Below, in pieces: positions 37,083 through 45,964 of a stretch of DNA of 64,000 nt. The notes below the pieces were generated by a model. The model saw only the letters and a list, made by a program, of their open reading frames with translations, made no database searches and was not told where the DNA came from. Source of the DNA: Gordonia sp. ABSL11-1 (GTDB lineage: Bacteria; Actinomycetota; Actinomycetes; Mycobacteriales; Mycobacteriaceae); NCBI RefSeq assembly GCF_030315685.1, contig NZ_JASXSI010000001.1, positions 248,001 to 312,000 on the forward strand, written 5' to 3'. The translations under genes and the position numbers were made by a program. Each line of letters begins with the position of its first letter. Within the stretch, counting starts at the first letter, position 1.

Positions 37083-38503
37083 CTGAAGCAGAGGACTTTT
37101 GGGAGTCACGGCCGATCCTGACCCACGTGCGCGACTTCGCCCGGGCCCGCCTGGTCGGGCAATGGTCGACCCTCGGCGTGCTGATGGCCCGTGCTGTCGC
37201 ATACACACCGCCCGAGGTTGTCCTGCCGCCAACGGTTGGTGACGTTGCCAGTCTCAACATGATTGTCGCGCTGACTGGTTCATCGGCGGCCGGCAAGGGT
37301 ACATCGGAGGCAGCTGCACGCGCTTGTACGAATCTGCCGCTGATCGACGAGTTGCCGATCGGTTCGGGTGAGGGCATCGCCCGCACTTTCGCGGCACCGC
37401 CGAAGCCGAAGGATGAGGACAAGCCCGCGCCGGAGGCGATCACTAAGGCCATCTTCACCGCCTCCGAGATCGACACCGTCGCCGCGATCGGTGCACGGCA
37501 GGGCTCGACACTGCTGCCGACGTTGCGGCAGGTGTATTCCGGGGAGACGTTGGGCAGCGCCAATAGTCAGGCTCACACCCGTGTCATCGTGCCCGCCCAT
37601 TCGTATCGGGCGTGCGTGATCGTGGGGGTTCAGTACGAGCGGGCCAGGGTGCTGGTCAACGACACAGCGGGCACTCGGCAGCGGATGCTGTGGCTGCCGA
37701 CAGCAGACCGCAACGCACCAGATGTGGATCTCCCTGTGCCGGACCGGTGGAACATCCCGCGCTATCTCCTAGCCGTGGGCGGTCAGCGGGTGCTGTCGTT
37801 GCCGCGGGAAGCGGTCGACGAGATCAAGGCGCATCGGCGGTCAATTCTGCGTGAGGACCCTGACGTTGACCACACTGACGGACACCGGATGCTCACTCGG
37901 GAGAAGGTCGCTGCCGCGCTGATGCTGCTCGACGGACGGTGCTCGGAGATCACGGTTGAGGACTGGGAGTTGGCGGGGATCGTGATGCGCGTCTCCGACG
38001 CGACCCGCGCGCGCATCGAACGAACACTCTCGGAGGAGCGGCAGAGGGTCAACCGGGCGAAGGCGCACGAGACGGCCGAGCGTGAGGAGACGGTTGAGAA
38101 GCGTCGCCTGGACACAGTTAAACGACGCATCCTCGCGGTCATCTCCGAGGAGTCAATGGCGCGGGGAAAGCTTCGGGCGGCGCTCGGTCGACGTGAGTAT
38201 CGAGACCTTTTTGAGCAAGCGGTTCTCGAGCTGGAGGCGTCGGGATCGATGGTCGCCGAGGCTGATGGAAACACGACCCGCTACCGGATTTCCGAAGAGG
38301 GGGTGGGGTTGAACATTGAACAGTCTGTTCAACCCTCGAAACTGCAGGTCAGAGGGGATGAACACGGGTTGAACATTGAACAGTTGCCCACTTACCTCGA
38401 AGGGCAGCGACCTGGGAAAACGCAGTCGGGGGCGCGTGGGTACTCCGGGCGGCGACCCGGTAACCGAAACCGCCGCAGCAACGACGACGGGGGTGCAGCA
38501 TGA
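37079..38503 (+). CDS. P-loop replicative helicase-like ATPase
   Basis: 474 aa. A Walker A loop (ALTGSSAAGKGTSEAA, residues ~64-79) and downstream FTASEIDTVAAIGARQGS resemble phage and island proteins of the DUF3987/helicase type that act with prim-pol enzymes. A coiled-coil stretch (RARIERTLSEERQRVNRAKA) precedes a C-terminal tail with the duplicated GLNIEQ motif encoded by the iteron-like repeats. It probably unwinds the origin in its own 3' end. The assignment to a specific helicase superfamily is uncertain. Confidence 0.7.
   Translation: MTEAEDFWESRPILTHVRDFARARLVGQWSTLGVLMARAVAYTPPEVVLPPTVGDVASLNMIVALTGSSAAGKGTSEAAARACTNLPLIDELPIGSGEGIARTFAAPPKPKDEDKPAPEAITKAIFTASEIDTVAAIGARQGSTLLPTLRQVYSGETLGSANSQAHTRVIVPAHSYRACVIVGVQYERARVLVNDTAGTRQRMLWLPTADRNAPDVDLPVPDRWNIPRYLLAVGGQRVLSLPREAVDEIKAHRRSILREDPDVDHTDGHRMLTREKVAAALMLLDGRCSEITVEDWELAGIVMRVSDATRARIERTLSEERQRVNRAKAHETAEREETVEKRRLDTVKRRILAVISEESMARGKLRAALGRREYRDLFEQAVLELEASGSMVAEADGNTTRYRISEEGVGLNIEQSVQPSKLQVRGDEHGLNIEQLPTYLEGQRPGKTQSGARGYSGRRPGNRNRRSNDDGGAA
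38306..38384. repeat. Iteron-like TGAACA cluster, candidate replication origin
   Basis: A 19-bp direct repeat, GGGTTGAACATTGAACAGT, occurs at 38306-38324 and 38366-38384, exactly 60 bp apart. Within 73 bp there are five TGAACA and one inverted TGTTCA; GGGTTGAACA (38306-38315) is mirrored by TGTTCAACCC (38326-38335). The pairs are spaced by 7 bp. Position at the end of the helicase-like gene is where satellites and many plasmids keep their origin. Confidence 0.6.
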
Positions 38504-38964
38504 CGCGCGGACAGCGACGCGAACCGGGCGTCATTTCACTCCTCGCCGGCATCTTCACCGACCTGCCCCTGCTACCCGGTGCCCGCTGCATCGGCTCCGG
38601 TGACCTGTTCGACCCACGCGCCAACGGCGAGTCCGTCCAAGCCGCGCAATACCGGCACAACCAGGCAGCAGCACTGTGTGCCCAGTGCTGCGTCCTGGCC
38701 GACTGCCGGTCGTGGGCTGACACCCAACCCGGACAACGCTCCGCAGTCATCGGAGGCCGACTCCCGGACCAACCCGGCCGACCAAGGAAGGAGGGAAACA
38801 GCCGCATGAACGAACAACGTCACCGCGACCGCAAAGAGCGGAAGAAGGTGTGCAAGCGTTGCTACGGTCCCTGCCGGACACACAAGGGAACTGTTCACGG
38901 TTGGACGTGCGAAGCGTGCCTACGCGACTACGTGGACGCACAGCTACCGAAAGGCGCGGCGTGA
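38500..38964 (+). CDS. WhiB-family protein fused to a C-terminal zinc-ribbon-like tail
   Basis: 154 aa. The four WhiB cysteines are visible: GARCIGSG, then LCAQCCVLADCRSW (Cys-x2-Cys-x5-Cys), expected to hold a [4Fe-4S] cluster. The usual G(V/I)WGG turn is degenerate (VIGGR). After residue ~105 a second Cys-rich segment (CKRCYGPCRTHKG, then WTCEAC) is added in the same frame. Phage WhiB proteins redirect host transcription, so this may regulate late genes of the element or a helper phage. Confidence 0.75.
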   Translation: MTRGQRREPGVISLLAGIFTDLPLLPGARCIGSGDLFDPRANGESVQAAQYRHNQAAALCAQCCVLADCRSWADTQPGQRSAVIGGRLPDQPGRPRKEGNSRMNEQRHRDRKERKKVCKRCYGPCRTHKGTVHGWTCEACLRDYVDAQLPKGAA

Positions 38965-39377
38965 CCGCGCGGGCGCTCGGTTCGGCCGTCCTCATCGAGG
39001 GGGCGGAGGCGTTGCGCTACCTCAATCACGCTCAGGTCGAGCTGGTCAGAAAACTGCAACGTGCCGGTATGCAACCACACCCTGAGCTGGTGGCCATCGC
39101 CCACGCCGCCCACGCCGCGATGCTCTCTCTGTCCAAGGTGGGACATGTGGACGGACCCGAAGCGGGTGCCGAACCAGAGTGGTCCCCAACGGAACTGATC
39201 AGCGCTGCGGACGCCGCGGAGATTCTGGGAGTCTCCCGCCGCCACGTAGTTCGGATCGGTACCAGCCTCGACGGGGAGCAACTTGCCAACGGCCATTGGG
39301 TTTTCCGCCGAGGTTCGGTGGAGGACTACGCGGAAGGCCGCAGGGATGAACAGCGTCGGAGACGTACAGCCGCATAA
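38961..39377 (+). CDS. Helix-turn-helix protein of the excisionase/MerR type
   Basis: 138 aa from GTG 38961, overlapping the WhiB stop (GTGA). The C-terminal half has an HTH (LISAADAAEILGVSRRHVVR) followed by the wing RGSVEDYAEGRRDEQ. The N-terminal half is helical (LRYLNHAQVELVRKLQRAG). It is the last gene before the tape measure, so it could be a late-gene activator or a second excisionase-like factor. Confidence 0.6.
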   Translation: MTARALGSAVLIEGAEALRYLNHAQVELVRKLQRAGMQPHPELVAIAHAAHAAMLSLSKVGHVDGPEAGAEPEWSPTELISAADAAEILGVSRRHVVRIGTSLDGEQLANGHWVFRRGSVEDYAEGRRDEQRRRRTAA

Positions 39378-39387
39378 CGATTCTCGG

Positions 39388-39420
39388 TCATCGGGCACCA
39401 CGACGGGGGGTGCCCGATGA
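39388..39420 (+). promoter_or_regulatory. Hairpin enclosing the tape-measure start codon
   Basis: Perfect 12-bp arms TCATCGGGCACC (39388-39399) and GGTGCCCGATGA (39409-39420) with a 9-base loop. The start ATG of the tape measure gene (39417-39419) is in the 3' arm, and the G-rich ribosome site is in the loop and arm, so folding would hide the start. Translational control is inferred. Confidence 0.6.
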
Positions 39421-42400
39421 CCGAGTTGGCCAGTGCTTACATTTCAATCATTGCGGAGACCTCATCGGTGCCGCCCGCCATACGGAAGGCGCTCGGCAAA
39501 GCTGACGGTGACGCCGCCAAGGCCGGCAAGTCGATGGGCGCGAAACTGTCCGGCGCGCTCGGCACCGCTCTCAAGGGGGGCGCCGCGACGGCCGCCGCTG
39601 CAGGCACCGCAGCCATCGGCGCCACCATGGTCAAAGGCTTCCAACGCCTTACGGCGATCGACGATGCCAAAGGCAAGCTCGCCGGTCTTGGCCATACTGC
39701 TCAGTCGACCTCGACCATCATGGACAGCGCGTTGTCGTCGGTCAAGGGCACCTCCTACGGCCTCGGCGACGCCGCCACCATCGCAGCGTCCGCTGTCGCA
39801 GCAGGGATCAAACCCGGCCAGCAACTCACCAAGTACCTGTCGATGACCGCCGATGCCGCATCCATCGCGGGTGTCGGGTTGAGCGAGATGGGGCAGGTGC
39901 TCAATCAGACGGCCACATCTGGTGTGGCGATGACCGACGACTTGAATCAGCTTGCCGACAGAGGCATTCCGATCTACACGTGGTTGGGCAAAGAGGCTGG
40001 AGTCGCGGCCGGCGAGGTCAAGGGTCTGGCGTCCGAGGGCAAGATCTCCTCGGAGATGTTGTTCCGGGCGATTCAGCAGAATATTGGTGGCGCGGCGAGG
40101 GAATCCGGTAAGACCGTCAGTGGTTCGTTCGACAATGTGCTGGCCGCGATGGGCCGTCTCGGTGCCGCGGTCGAGGGGCCGACGTTCAAGCGACTGCCGG
40201 GTTTCTTCGGTGACATCACCAGCCGGATCGATGCCGCCACCCCGTCTGCCGAGCGTTTCGCCCAGGCCCTCGACGCCAAGGTGTTCGACGAGTGGGGACC
40301 GAAGCTGCACAAGGCGTTCGAGGACTTCCGAGCGACCGGAAACATCGAGCAGGCCCGCACAGTCTTCACGTCGATGATGACGGCCGCTGGTGCCGCCGCA
40401 CCGAGTATCGGCCAGATCGCCCGCTCCCTCGCGCAGGCATCGGCGACGCTGGGTGTGTCCGGGTGGCAACTGTTCCTCACCGCCCTGCAGGTCGGCACGA
40501 CCACCCTGAACGTGCTCAATCCTTTGTTGCAGACCACCGCCAGCCTGATGCAGAACAACCAAGGCTTGGTCACCGCCTTTGTGGCCGGGTGGTTGGCGTT
40601 CAAGACCGTCCCCAACATTGTCGGCGCGGTGAACGGACCCCTCGGTACGGTCACCAGCCGACTGCGTACTGCCGGCACGACGATGCGGGACTTCGGGGCG
40701 GCGTACTCAACGTCGATGCAGTACGTGCGCCAAGCCAATCCGTCGATCTCTACCGCGGGCGCGCATCTGCAGGTGTTGCGGCAGAACGGTATGAACGCCT
40801 CCGGCGCGATGAACGCGTTGAAGGGTGGTGCCGGGTTGGCGGCCGGTGCCCTCGGCGGTCCGCTGGGGATCGCGCTCGCTGTCGGCGGTATCGCTCTGGG
40901 CGAGTACTCGAAACATCAGGCCGACGCCGCGCAGAAGGCTGCCGACCATAAACAGATGATCGATGCGCTGTCGGACTCGGTGAACTACAACACCGGCCAG
41001 TTGACCGCCAACGGGCAAGCCCAGGTGTACAAGTCGTTGAACGACGCCGACGCGTTCGCCAACGCCCGCAAGGGCGGCGTGGCCGTCAGTCGAGCGCAGA
41101 TCCAATCCGCCGGTGAGGGCAATCAAGGGGCGTTGGAAGCGGTCAACGCCGAGATCGATTCCGTTGTCCGTAATCGCGTATCTGATGTCATCTCCGACCG
41201 TCAGCAGGAGAAGCTGCGCGAAGCCGGCCTCAGCATCGACGACTACACGGCAGCACTACGCGGGAACGCTGATGCTCAGAAGAAGTTCGCCGACGCCGGC
41301 CAGGGACGCGACTGGGGTGCCGCGGCGAAGGATCTCGGCGAGACGACGCAGGCCGCTATCAAGCTCGGGTATGCCCTCGGCGACTCGAACAAGAGCCTGA
41401 AAGAGTCGCGCGATTCCGCCCGCCAAGAGTCGGAGGCGATGGGCACTGTCCAGAAGAATCTGACGTCGCTGGCCGACCAGTTCAAGGGCCAGGGGAAGGG
41501 CTTCTCGGTCACCGTCGACACCACCCAGGTCGCCGGCGCCGAGCAGGTACTCAAGGCCGCGGGCTACGCGTTGGAGCCGCTCAAGGATGGTCGGGTCCGA
41601 ATCACCGCCGAGACCGATGAGGCCGCCGCACGATTGAACCTGCTGGCCAACACGGTGCGTGAACTGCCGCCAGGCAAAGCCATCGCGGTCACCTCACCCG
41701 GCGGTATCGCTGTGCGAGACCTACTGACCTCGGTCGGCGCAAAGGTCAACCAGGACAACACGAAAGAAATCGAGGTCACCGCTCCGCTCGCCCCGGCCCA
41801 ACTGGCCCTGTTACAGCAGATTGGCGGCGAGGTCGTCACCCGCAACGGCAAGCAGATCGTTGTCACCGCCGACGACTCCGACTATCAGCGCAAGAAGTCG
41901 GTGTGGTCGCAGTCGGAAACCAAGTGGATCGAGGTGCGCGTCGCTGACGGCACCTACGGCGCCGGACTCGGTGTCCTCAAACCGGATTCACCGCTACGAC
42001 AGCACGCCAACGGTGGGATAGCCGCCTACCTCAACGGCGGCATCACCGCGGCCGAAGCCTACGCCAACGGCGGTCTCCGCGAGATCCGCAAACCCACTGC
42101 CGCCGACATCTTCGCCGGCCGCGGCGCCGGCACCATCTTCGCCGAAGAGGAAACCGGCGGCGAAGCGTATCTGCCGCTGGCCCCCGGTAAACGCCGCCGT
42201 TCGACCGACATCCTCGCCACCGTCGCGAAGATGTTCGGCTATACCCTGCTGCCGGACGGCGCACTGCCCACCAACATCAGCGATCTCCTCGGCGCCGTGT
42301 CCGGGTCGGCCGTCTCGAGACTGCTGGCCCTGCCCGGTAGTCGCTTCGCTGACGGCGGCATCGTCACCGGCGACCAACTACGCGCACTCGCCGAAGGCAA

Positions 42401-44330
42401 GGGCGCATCCCGCCCACTCCGCGGCGCACCGTACGTGTCCGGCGGCATCAACTGGGGCGACTGCTCCGGCGCCATGTCACCATTCGCCCGCCTCGCCGCC
42501 GGTCTCGACCCGTTCGGCGGACGGTTCGCCACCGCCAACGAAGGCGACTATCTGACGAAGCTCGGCGCGACCCTGGGCCGCGGCGCTGCGGGAACCTTGC
42601 GGTTCGGTTGGTATAACGGCGGTCCCGGCGGGGGGCACACGGCGGGAACCTTGCCCGACGGTACGAACATCGAGATGGGCGGCCAGAACGGTGGCGGCAT
42701 GGTCGGCGGCTCCGTCGGCGCCGACGATCCCCAATTCACCGATCACGCGTGGATGGCAGTGAAGAACGCCAACCAGTACGCCGGCAGCAGCAGCGCTGAT
42801 GCTGACTCCGATTCGGTGGCCACCGGCAGCAGCATGTCCGACTCCGGGTTGGCCAGTGGCTACGCCTTCGACCCCATCACCTCCGACACCACCAGCGGCG
42901 AAGGAGACACCAGCATCTCCGGGCGCCTCGGTGCCGTCGCGAACGCATTCGTGTCCGGGCAGGCAGCCTCGTTCATGGACCTGATCAAGCTCAGTGACAG
43001 TCCCGGCTGGTTGGCGGCCCTCGCCGAGTACGACAAGGGCAAACGCGCTGACGCCCGCCAGAATTATGAGTCGGAGAAGAAGAAACTCGACGCCGACTAC
43101 AAAGACGCTGAGGACCAACGCAAGTCTGACTACGACGATGCGAAAGAGGCCATCGACGGCGACTACCAGTCGCAGATCATTTCCGCGGCCGAACGTGACC
43201 GGCGGATGTTGGCGTTGCGCAACCAGTATGAGAGCGACGAGATCGCCAACCGCCACGACTACGAGAACGCCGTCATCGGTAAGGGCAAGCAGTACGGGCT
43301 GGTCAACCAGGACTCGGTGAGTAGCCTGTCGCTCAAGCAGAAGTACGAGAACGACCAGCTGCGCGGGTCGCAGCAGTTGCAGTCCGCCGAGTTCGACCGC
43401 GAAGCCCAGTACAACCGCGACAAACTCGCGTTGGACAACCTGAAAGCGTCGCACGCCATCAGCGACGACGTGTACGACCGCCGGTTGCGCGACACCAAAG
43501 CCAAGTACGACAGCGACATTCGCGGACTGAAGGACCGCTACAGCAGCGACCAGGCCACCCTCAAGAGCACGTTTGACCGGTCGCAGTCGATGTACGCGCC
43601 GTCCAACCGCTACCTGCCGAACAGTTCGAAACCGTCGACGTTCCACCCGACCGATCCGGGCACGATCAAACCGGCCCGCAACGAGGACCTCAACGTCGGG
43701 GCATCCAACGGCCCGAACCTCACCACCGGCAACAGCGTGAAAGACGCCGTCAGGAGTGCATTCGCCGACCGCAGGTGGAACACCGGAACCCAATGGGACG
43801 CCACCGACTACATCGTGAACAGAGAATCGGGGTGGAACCCGACCGCAGTGAACCCGTCGTCGGGTGCGTTCGGGCTGTTCCAGTTCCTCGGGTCCACCCA
43901 GCAGCAATACCTGCCCGACAAGAACCCCGATCCTGGTGTGCAGGGCCAGGCGGGCAAACGCTACATCGGCGACCGCTACGGCGACCCCACTGCGGCCCGC
44001 GCGTTCTGGGATGCCAACCACTGGTACGACCGCGGCGGCGAAGCCAACGGTATCGGCCACATGCTCAAGAACACGATCAAACCCGAACGGATGCTCTCAC
44101 CCGAACAAACCAAGTCGTTCGACGTCGGCATGCGCAACGGGTTCGGCGCCAACAATCCCGAGATGATCGGGCTGCTCCGCGACCTCGTCGACAGCAACAA
44201 CCGGATGCTCGCCATCCTCCTCAAGGGCGGCGCAGCACCCAACCACTTCCACGGCACCGACTCACGGGAACGCACCCGCATTCAGAAGCAGCAAGAACGA
44301 GACCGACGCGCAGCGTTGGCCGGACTCTAA
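39417..44330 (+). CDS. Tail tape measure protein with two peptidoglycan-hydrolase domains
   Basis: 1637 aa. It opens TELASAYISIIAETSSVPPA, typical of actinophage tape measures, followed by the tape-measure N-terminal domain (~60-260) and Ala/Gly-rich hydrophobic stretches (~355-400, ~465-500). A cysteine peptidase-like domain has Cys ~1016 (WGDCSGAM) and His ~1074 (GGGHTAG). A long coiled coil (~1205-1400) precedes a lysozyme-like transglycosylase domain with Glu ~1470 (VNRESGWNP and GAFGLFQFLG). The protein would set tail length and help DNA cross the cell wall. It is complete and unbroken, yet no tail tube, tip or capsid gene is present in the element. Confidence 0.9.
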   Translation: MTELASAYISIIAETSSVPPAIRKALGKADGDAAKAGKSMGAKLSGALGTALKGGAATAAAAGTAAIGATMVKGFQRLTAIDDAKGKLAGLGHTAQSTSTIMDSALSSVKGTSYGLGDAATIAASAVAAGIKPGQQLTKYLSMTADAASIAGVGLSEMGQVLNQTATSGVAMTDDLNQLADRGIPIYTWLGKEAGVAAGEVKGLASEGKISSEMLFRAIQQNIGGAARESGKTVSGSFDNVLAAMGRLGAAVEGPTFKRLPGFFGDITSRIDAATPSAERFAQALDAKVFDEWGPKLHKAFEDFRATGNIEQARTVFTSMMTAAGAAAPSIGQIARSLAQASATLGVSGWQLFLTALQVGTTTLNVLNPLLQTTASLMQNNQGLVTAFVAGWLAFKTVPNIVGAVNGPLGTVTSRLRTAGTTMRDFGAAYSTSMQYVRQANPSISTAGAHLQVLRQNGMNASGAMNALKGGAGLAAGALGGPLGIALAVGGIALGEYSKHQADAAQKAADHKQMIDALSDSVNYNTGQLTANGQAQVYKSLNDADAFANARKGGVAVSRAQIQSAGEGNQGALEAVNAEIDSVVRNRVSDVISDRQQEKLREAGLSIDDYTAALRGNADAQKKFADAGQGRDWGAAAKDLGETTQAAIKLGYALGDSNKSLKESRDSARQESEAMGTVQKNLTSLADQFKGQGKGFSVTVDTTQVAGAEQVLKAAGYALEPLKDGRVRITAETDEAAARLNLLANTVRELPPGKAIAVTSPGGIAVRDLLTSVGAKVNQDNTKEIEVTAPLAPAQLALLQQIGGEVVTRNGKQIVVTADDSDYQRKKSVWSQSETKWIEVRVADGTYGAGLGVLKPDSPLRQHANGGIAAYLNGGITAAEAYANGGLREIRKPTAADIFAGRGAGTIFAEEETGGEAYLPLAPGKRRRSTDILATVAKMFGYTLLPDGALPTNISDLLGAVSGSAVSRLLALPGSRFADGGIVTGDQLRALAEGKGASRPLRGAPYVSGGINWGDCSGAMSPFARLAAGLDPFGGRFATANEGDYLTKLGATLGRGAAGTLRFGWYNGGPGGGHTAGTLPDGTNIEMGGQNGGGMVGGSVGADDPQFTDHAWMAVKNANQYAGSSSADADSDSVATGSSMSDSGLASGYAFDPITSDTTSGEGDTSISGRLGAVANAFVSGQAASFMDLIKLSDSPGWLAALAEYDKGKRADARQNYESEKKKLDADYKDAEDQRKSDYDDAKEAIDGDYQSQIISAAERDRRMLALRNQYESDEIANRHDYENAVIGKGKQYGLVNQDSVSSLSLKQKYENDQLRGSQQLQSAEFDREAQYNRDKLALDNLKASHAISDDVYDRRLRDTKAKYDSDIRGLKDRYSSDQATLKSTFDRSQSMYAPSNRYLPNSSKPSTFHPTDPGTIKPARNEDLNVGASNGPNLTTGNSVKDAVRSAFADRRWNTGTQWDATDYIVNRESGWNPTAVNPSSGAFGLFQFLGSTQQQYLPDKNPDPGVQGQAGKRYIGDRYGDPTAARAFWDANHWYDRGGEANGIGHMLKNTIKPERMLSPEQTKSFDVGMRNGFGANNPEMIGLLRDLVDSNNRMLAILLKGGAAPNHFHGTDSRERTRIQKQQERDRRAALAGL

Positions 44331-44351
44331 ACCCACACGACAGAGGACACC

Positions 44352-44784
44352 ATGACCAAGTACATCATCGTCCCCTCCCACGGCGAAGAAGTGCAGTGCC
44401 ACTTCACCATCCCCCGCAAAGGCAAGACGAAAGACATCGAGTTCACCGTCCGCCGCATGGACTACATCGACCACCTCGAACGCGACCTCGTCGACTGGTC
44501 CACCGAACGGATGAAACCCACCCCCGTCCTCGACGACAACGGAGACCCCGCACTCGACGACGACGGCAACCCCATCACCGAAACCCCCGACGACATCTCC
44601 GACCGCGAAGCCATCCTCGCCCACCTCCGCCTCGCCGCCGTGCCCGCCACCACCATGCGCAGCCTCGAGACCCTGACCAACGGCGAACTCACCCACATCC
44701 ACACCACCTGGGCGCAAGCATCCAAAGAGCGCCATCCCCGTCAGGTACCGCGACTCCGACACCGGCACAGTCACCGACGCCTAA
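44352..44784 (+). CDS. Tail assembly chaperone-like protein with a change of frame near its end
   Basis: The first ~123 codons (MTKYIIVPSHGEEVQCHFTI to THIHTTWAQASK) have normal high GC at third positions. After ATCCAAAGAG at ~44725 the coding signal moves to the +1 frame (equivalent to -2), reading SAIPVRYRDSDTGTVTDA and stopping at TAA 44782-44784. The original frame runs on only as Arg/Pro-rich nonsense into the next gene. Tail assembly chaperones are well known for programmed frameshifts, though usually -1 and upstream of the tape measure. Alternatives are a one-base mutation or sequencing error. Confidence 0.6.
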
Positions 44785-44832
44785 CGACCAGCGCCACACA
44801 ACAACCCAACCACCACCTAAAGAGAGAACATC

Positions 44833-45516
44833 ATGAACCTCGTCGACCTCCACGCCGAAGTCCAGGGATACCGCGACACAGCCGGACAACTCGCCGACGA
44901 CTACACCCGCGCCCACGCCGAGATCAGCAGCAACCCCGCACTCACCAACGACGGCAAGCGCGAACAACTCGAACCACTCCACCAAGAGACCGCCGACAAG
45001 ATGCACGAGCTGCACCAGCGTGAGAAGACCGCGGTCAAAACCTACAAGGAGAAGCTCGAACGCAACCTCTACGGCCTCTCACCCTCAGCCAGCACCAACC
45101 CCGACCAACTCCGCCTATACCGCGAAGCACAAACCCTCACCCGCGATCTCGCCGACAGCGAGGACGCCGCCGTCGTCTACGAATCCGCCAAACGCTCCGG
45201 CGACACCATCCTCGCCGCCGCAGTCCTCGAGAAGGCACTCGTCCGAGGCTGGACCAACATCAAGAACGATTACATCGAACGCCACCCCGACACTCGCAAC
45301 GCACTCGACGACCTCGGCGCCCTCGCCAAGTTCACCGACAACCGCCTCGCCAACACCGCCCAATACATGCCACCATCGGCAGACCTGCCACGCCCATCCG
45401 CCGGCTTCCCCCAACTCGGCGACCTCACCGCGGCCAGCACACCCAAACGGCCCCGAGACCTCGGCGACGTCATGGCAGAGCGAGTCACCGCCGACGGAAC
45501 ACGCCGCTACTTCTAA
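44833..45516 (+). CDS. Unknown helical protein of the late module (227 aa)
   Basis: Long helices predominate (LHAEVQGYRDTAGQLADDYT, EPLHQETADKMHELHQREKT), then a Pro-rich tail from about residue 175. No transmembrane segment or known motif is seen. A place between tape measure and nuclease genes suggests a structural, scaffold-like or assembly role, but this is only a guess. Confidence 0.55.
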   Translation: MNLVDLHAEVQGYRDTAGQLADDYTRAHAEISSNPALTNDGKREQLEPLHQETADKMHELHQREKTAVKTYKEKLERNLYGLSPSASTNPDQLRLYREAQTLTRDLADSEDAAVVYESAKRSGDTILAAAVLEKALVRGWTNIKNDYIERHPDTRNALDDLGALAKFTDNRLANTAQYMPPSADLPRPSAGFPQLGDLTAASTPKRPRDLGDVMAERVTADGTRRYF

Positions 45517-45620
45517 CCCCAGGGGCAGGACCCCACGGACCCCACAAACCGGCCTCTGTAGGCATAGACAGCTGTGTGTGTGGGACCCCCTACCCCTCCC
45601 CCCTGAAAGAGGTGTGACTG
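45517..45620. other. Repeat-containing gap before the HNH gene, possible packaging site
   Basis: Holds a tandem 9-bp repeat GGACCCCAC (45528-45536 and 45537-45545), a TG-repeat and then a C-rich run (ACCCCCTACCCCTCCCCCC). In cos phages the cohesive-end site often lies just before the HNH/small terminase genes, so this is the best place for one here. Nothing in the sequence proves it. Confidence 0.3.
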
Positions 45621-45953
45621 ATGCCGTTCGCTTCGACCACGATTCGGACTCGTCGTCGTGCTGAGGTTCGTCGTCGTGATGGGGATGCGCCGTGTGCCCT
45701 GCAGATCACGGCGGATTGTCAGGCGGTCAACGGGCAGATCGAGTACAACGCGCGCCCCCCTGATCCGCGGTCGTTCGAGGTAGATCACATCGTTTCCTCG
45801 GATGAGGCGATGCGCGCTGGCTGGACAGAAGCGGAAGCCGACGCGCTCGAGAACACGCAGGGTGTGTGCCGGCAGTGCAATCGTGCGAAGTCGTCCGGCA
45901 ACCGCCCGGTGGCGGCCGTGCGTCCGACGTACATCAACCCTCGATTCACCTAG
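45621..45953 (+). CDS. HNH endonuclease
   Basis: 110 aa. The HNH core is visible as FEVDHIVSS, LENTQGVCRQCNRAKSS, with an upstream CALQITADC pair giving the zinc site. Phage HNH proteins of this size work with terminase to cut cos ends. Together with the next gene, this could form the DNA-recognition and cutting part of a packaging complex that borrows a helper large terminase. Confidence 0.85.
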   Translation: MPFASTTIRTRRRAEVRRRDGDAPCALQITADCQAVNGQIEYNARPPDPRSFEVDHIVSSDEAMRAGWTEAEADALENTQGVCRQCNRAKSSGNRPVAAVRPTYINPRFT

Positions 45954-45964
45954 GGAGAGAAACC

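Noticed and set aside
38306-38335. TTGAACA-GTC-TGTTCAA as a LexA/SOS box
   Set aside because: Actinobacterial SOS boxes need GAAC-N4-GTTC; here the spacing is five and the motif lies inside a coding repeat cluster, so iterons fit better.
38306-38384. CRISPR array
   Set aside because: Only two 19-bp repeats, one spacer, no cas genes, and the repeats are in frame within a gene.
44733-45023. Arg/Pro-rich continuation of the 44352 gene in its original frame
   Set aside because: Third-position composition is random there and it overlaps the next gene in another frame; coding signal continues in the +1 frame instead.
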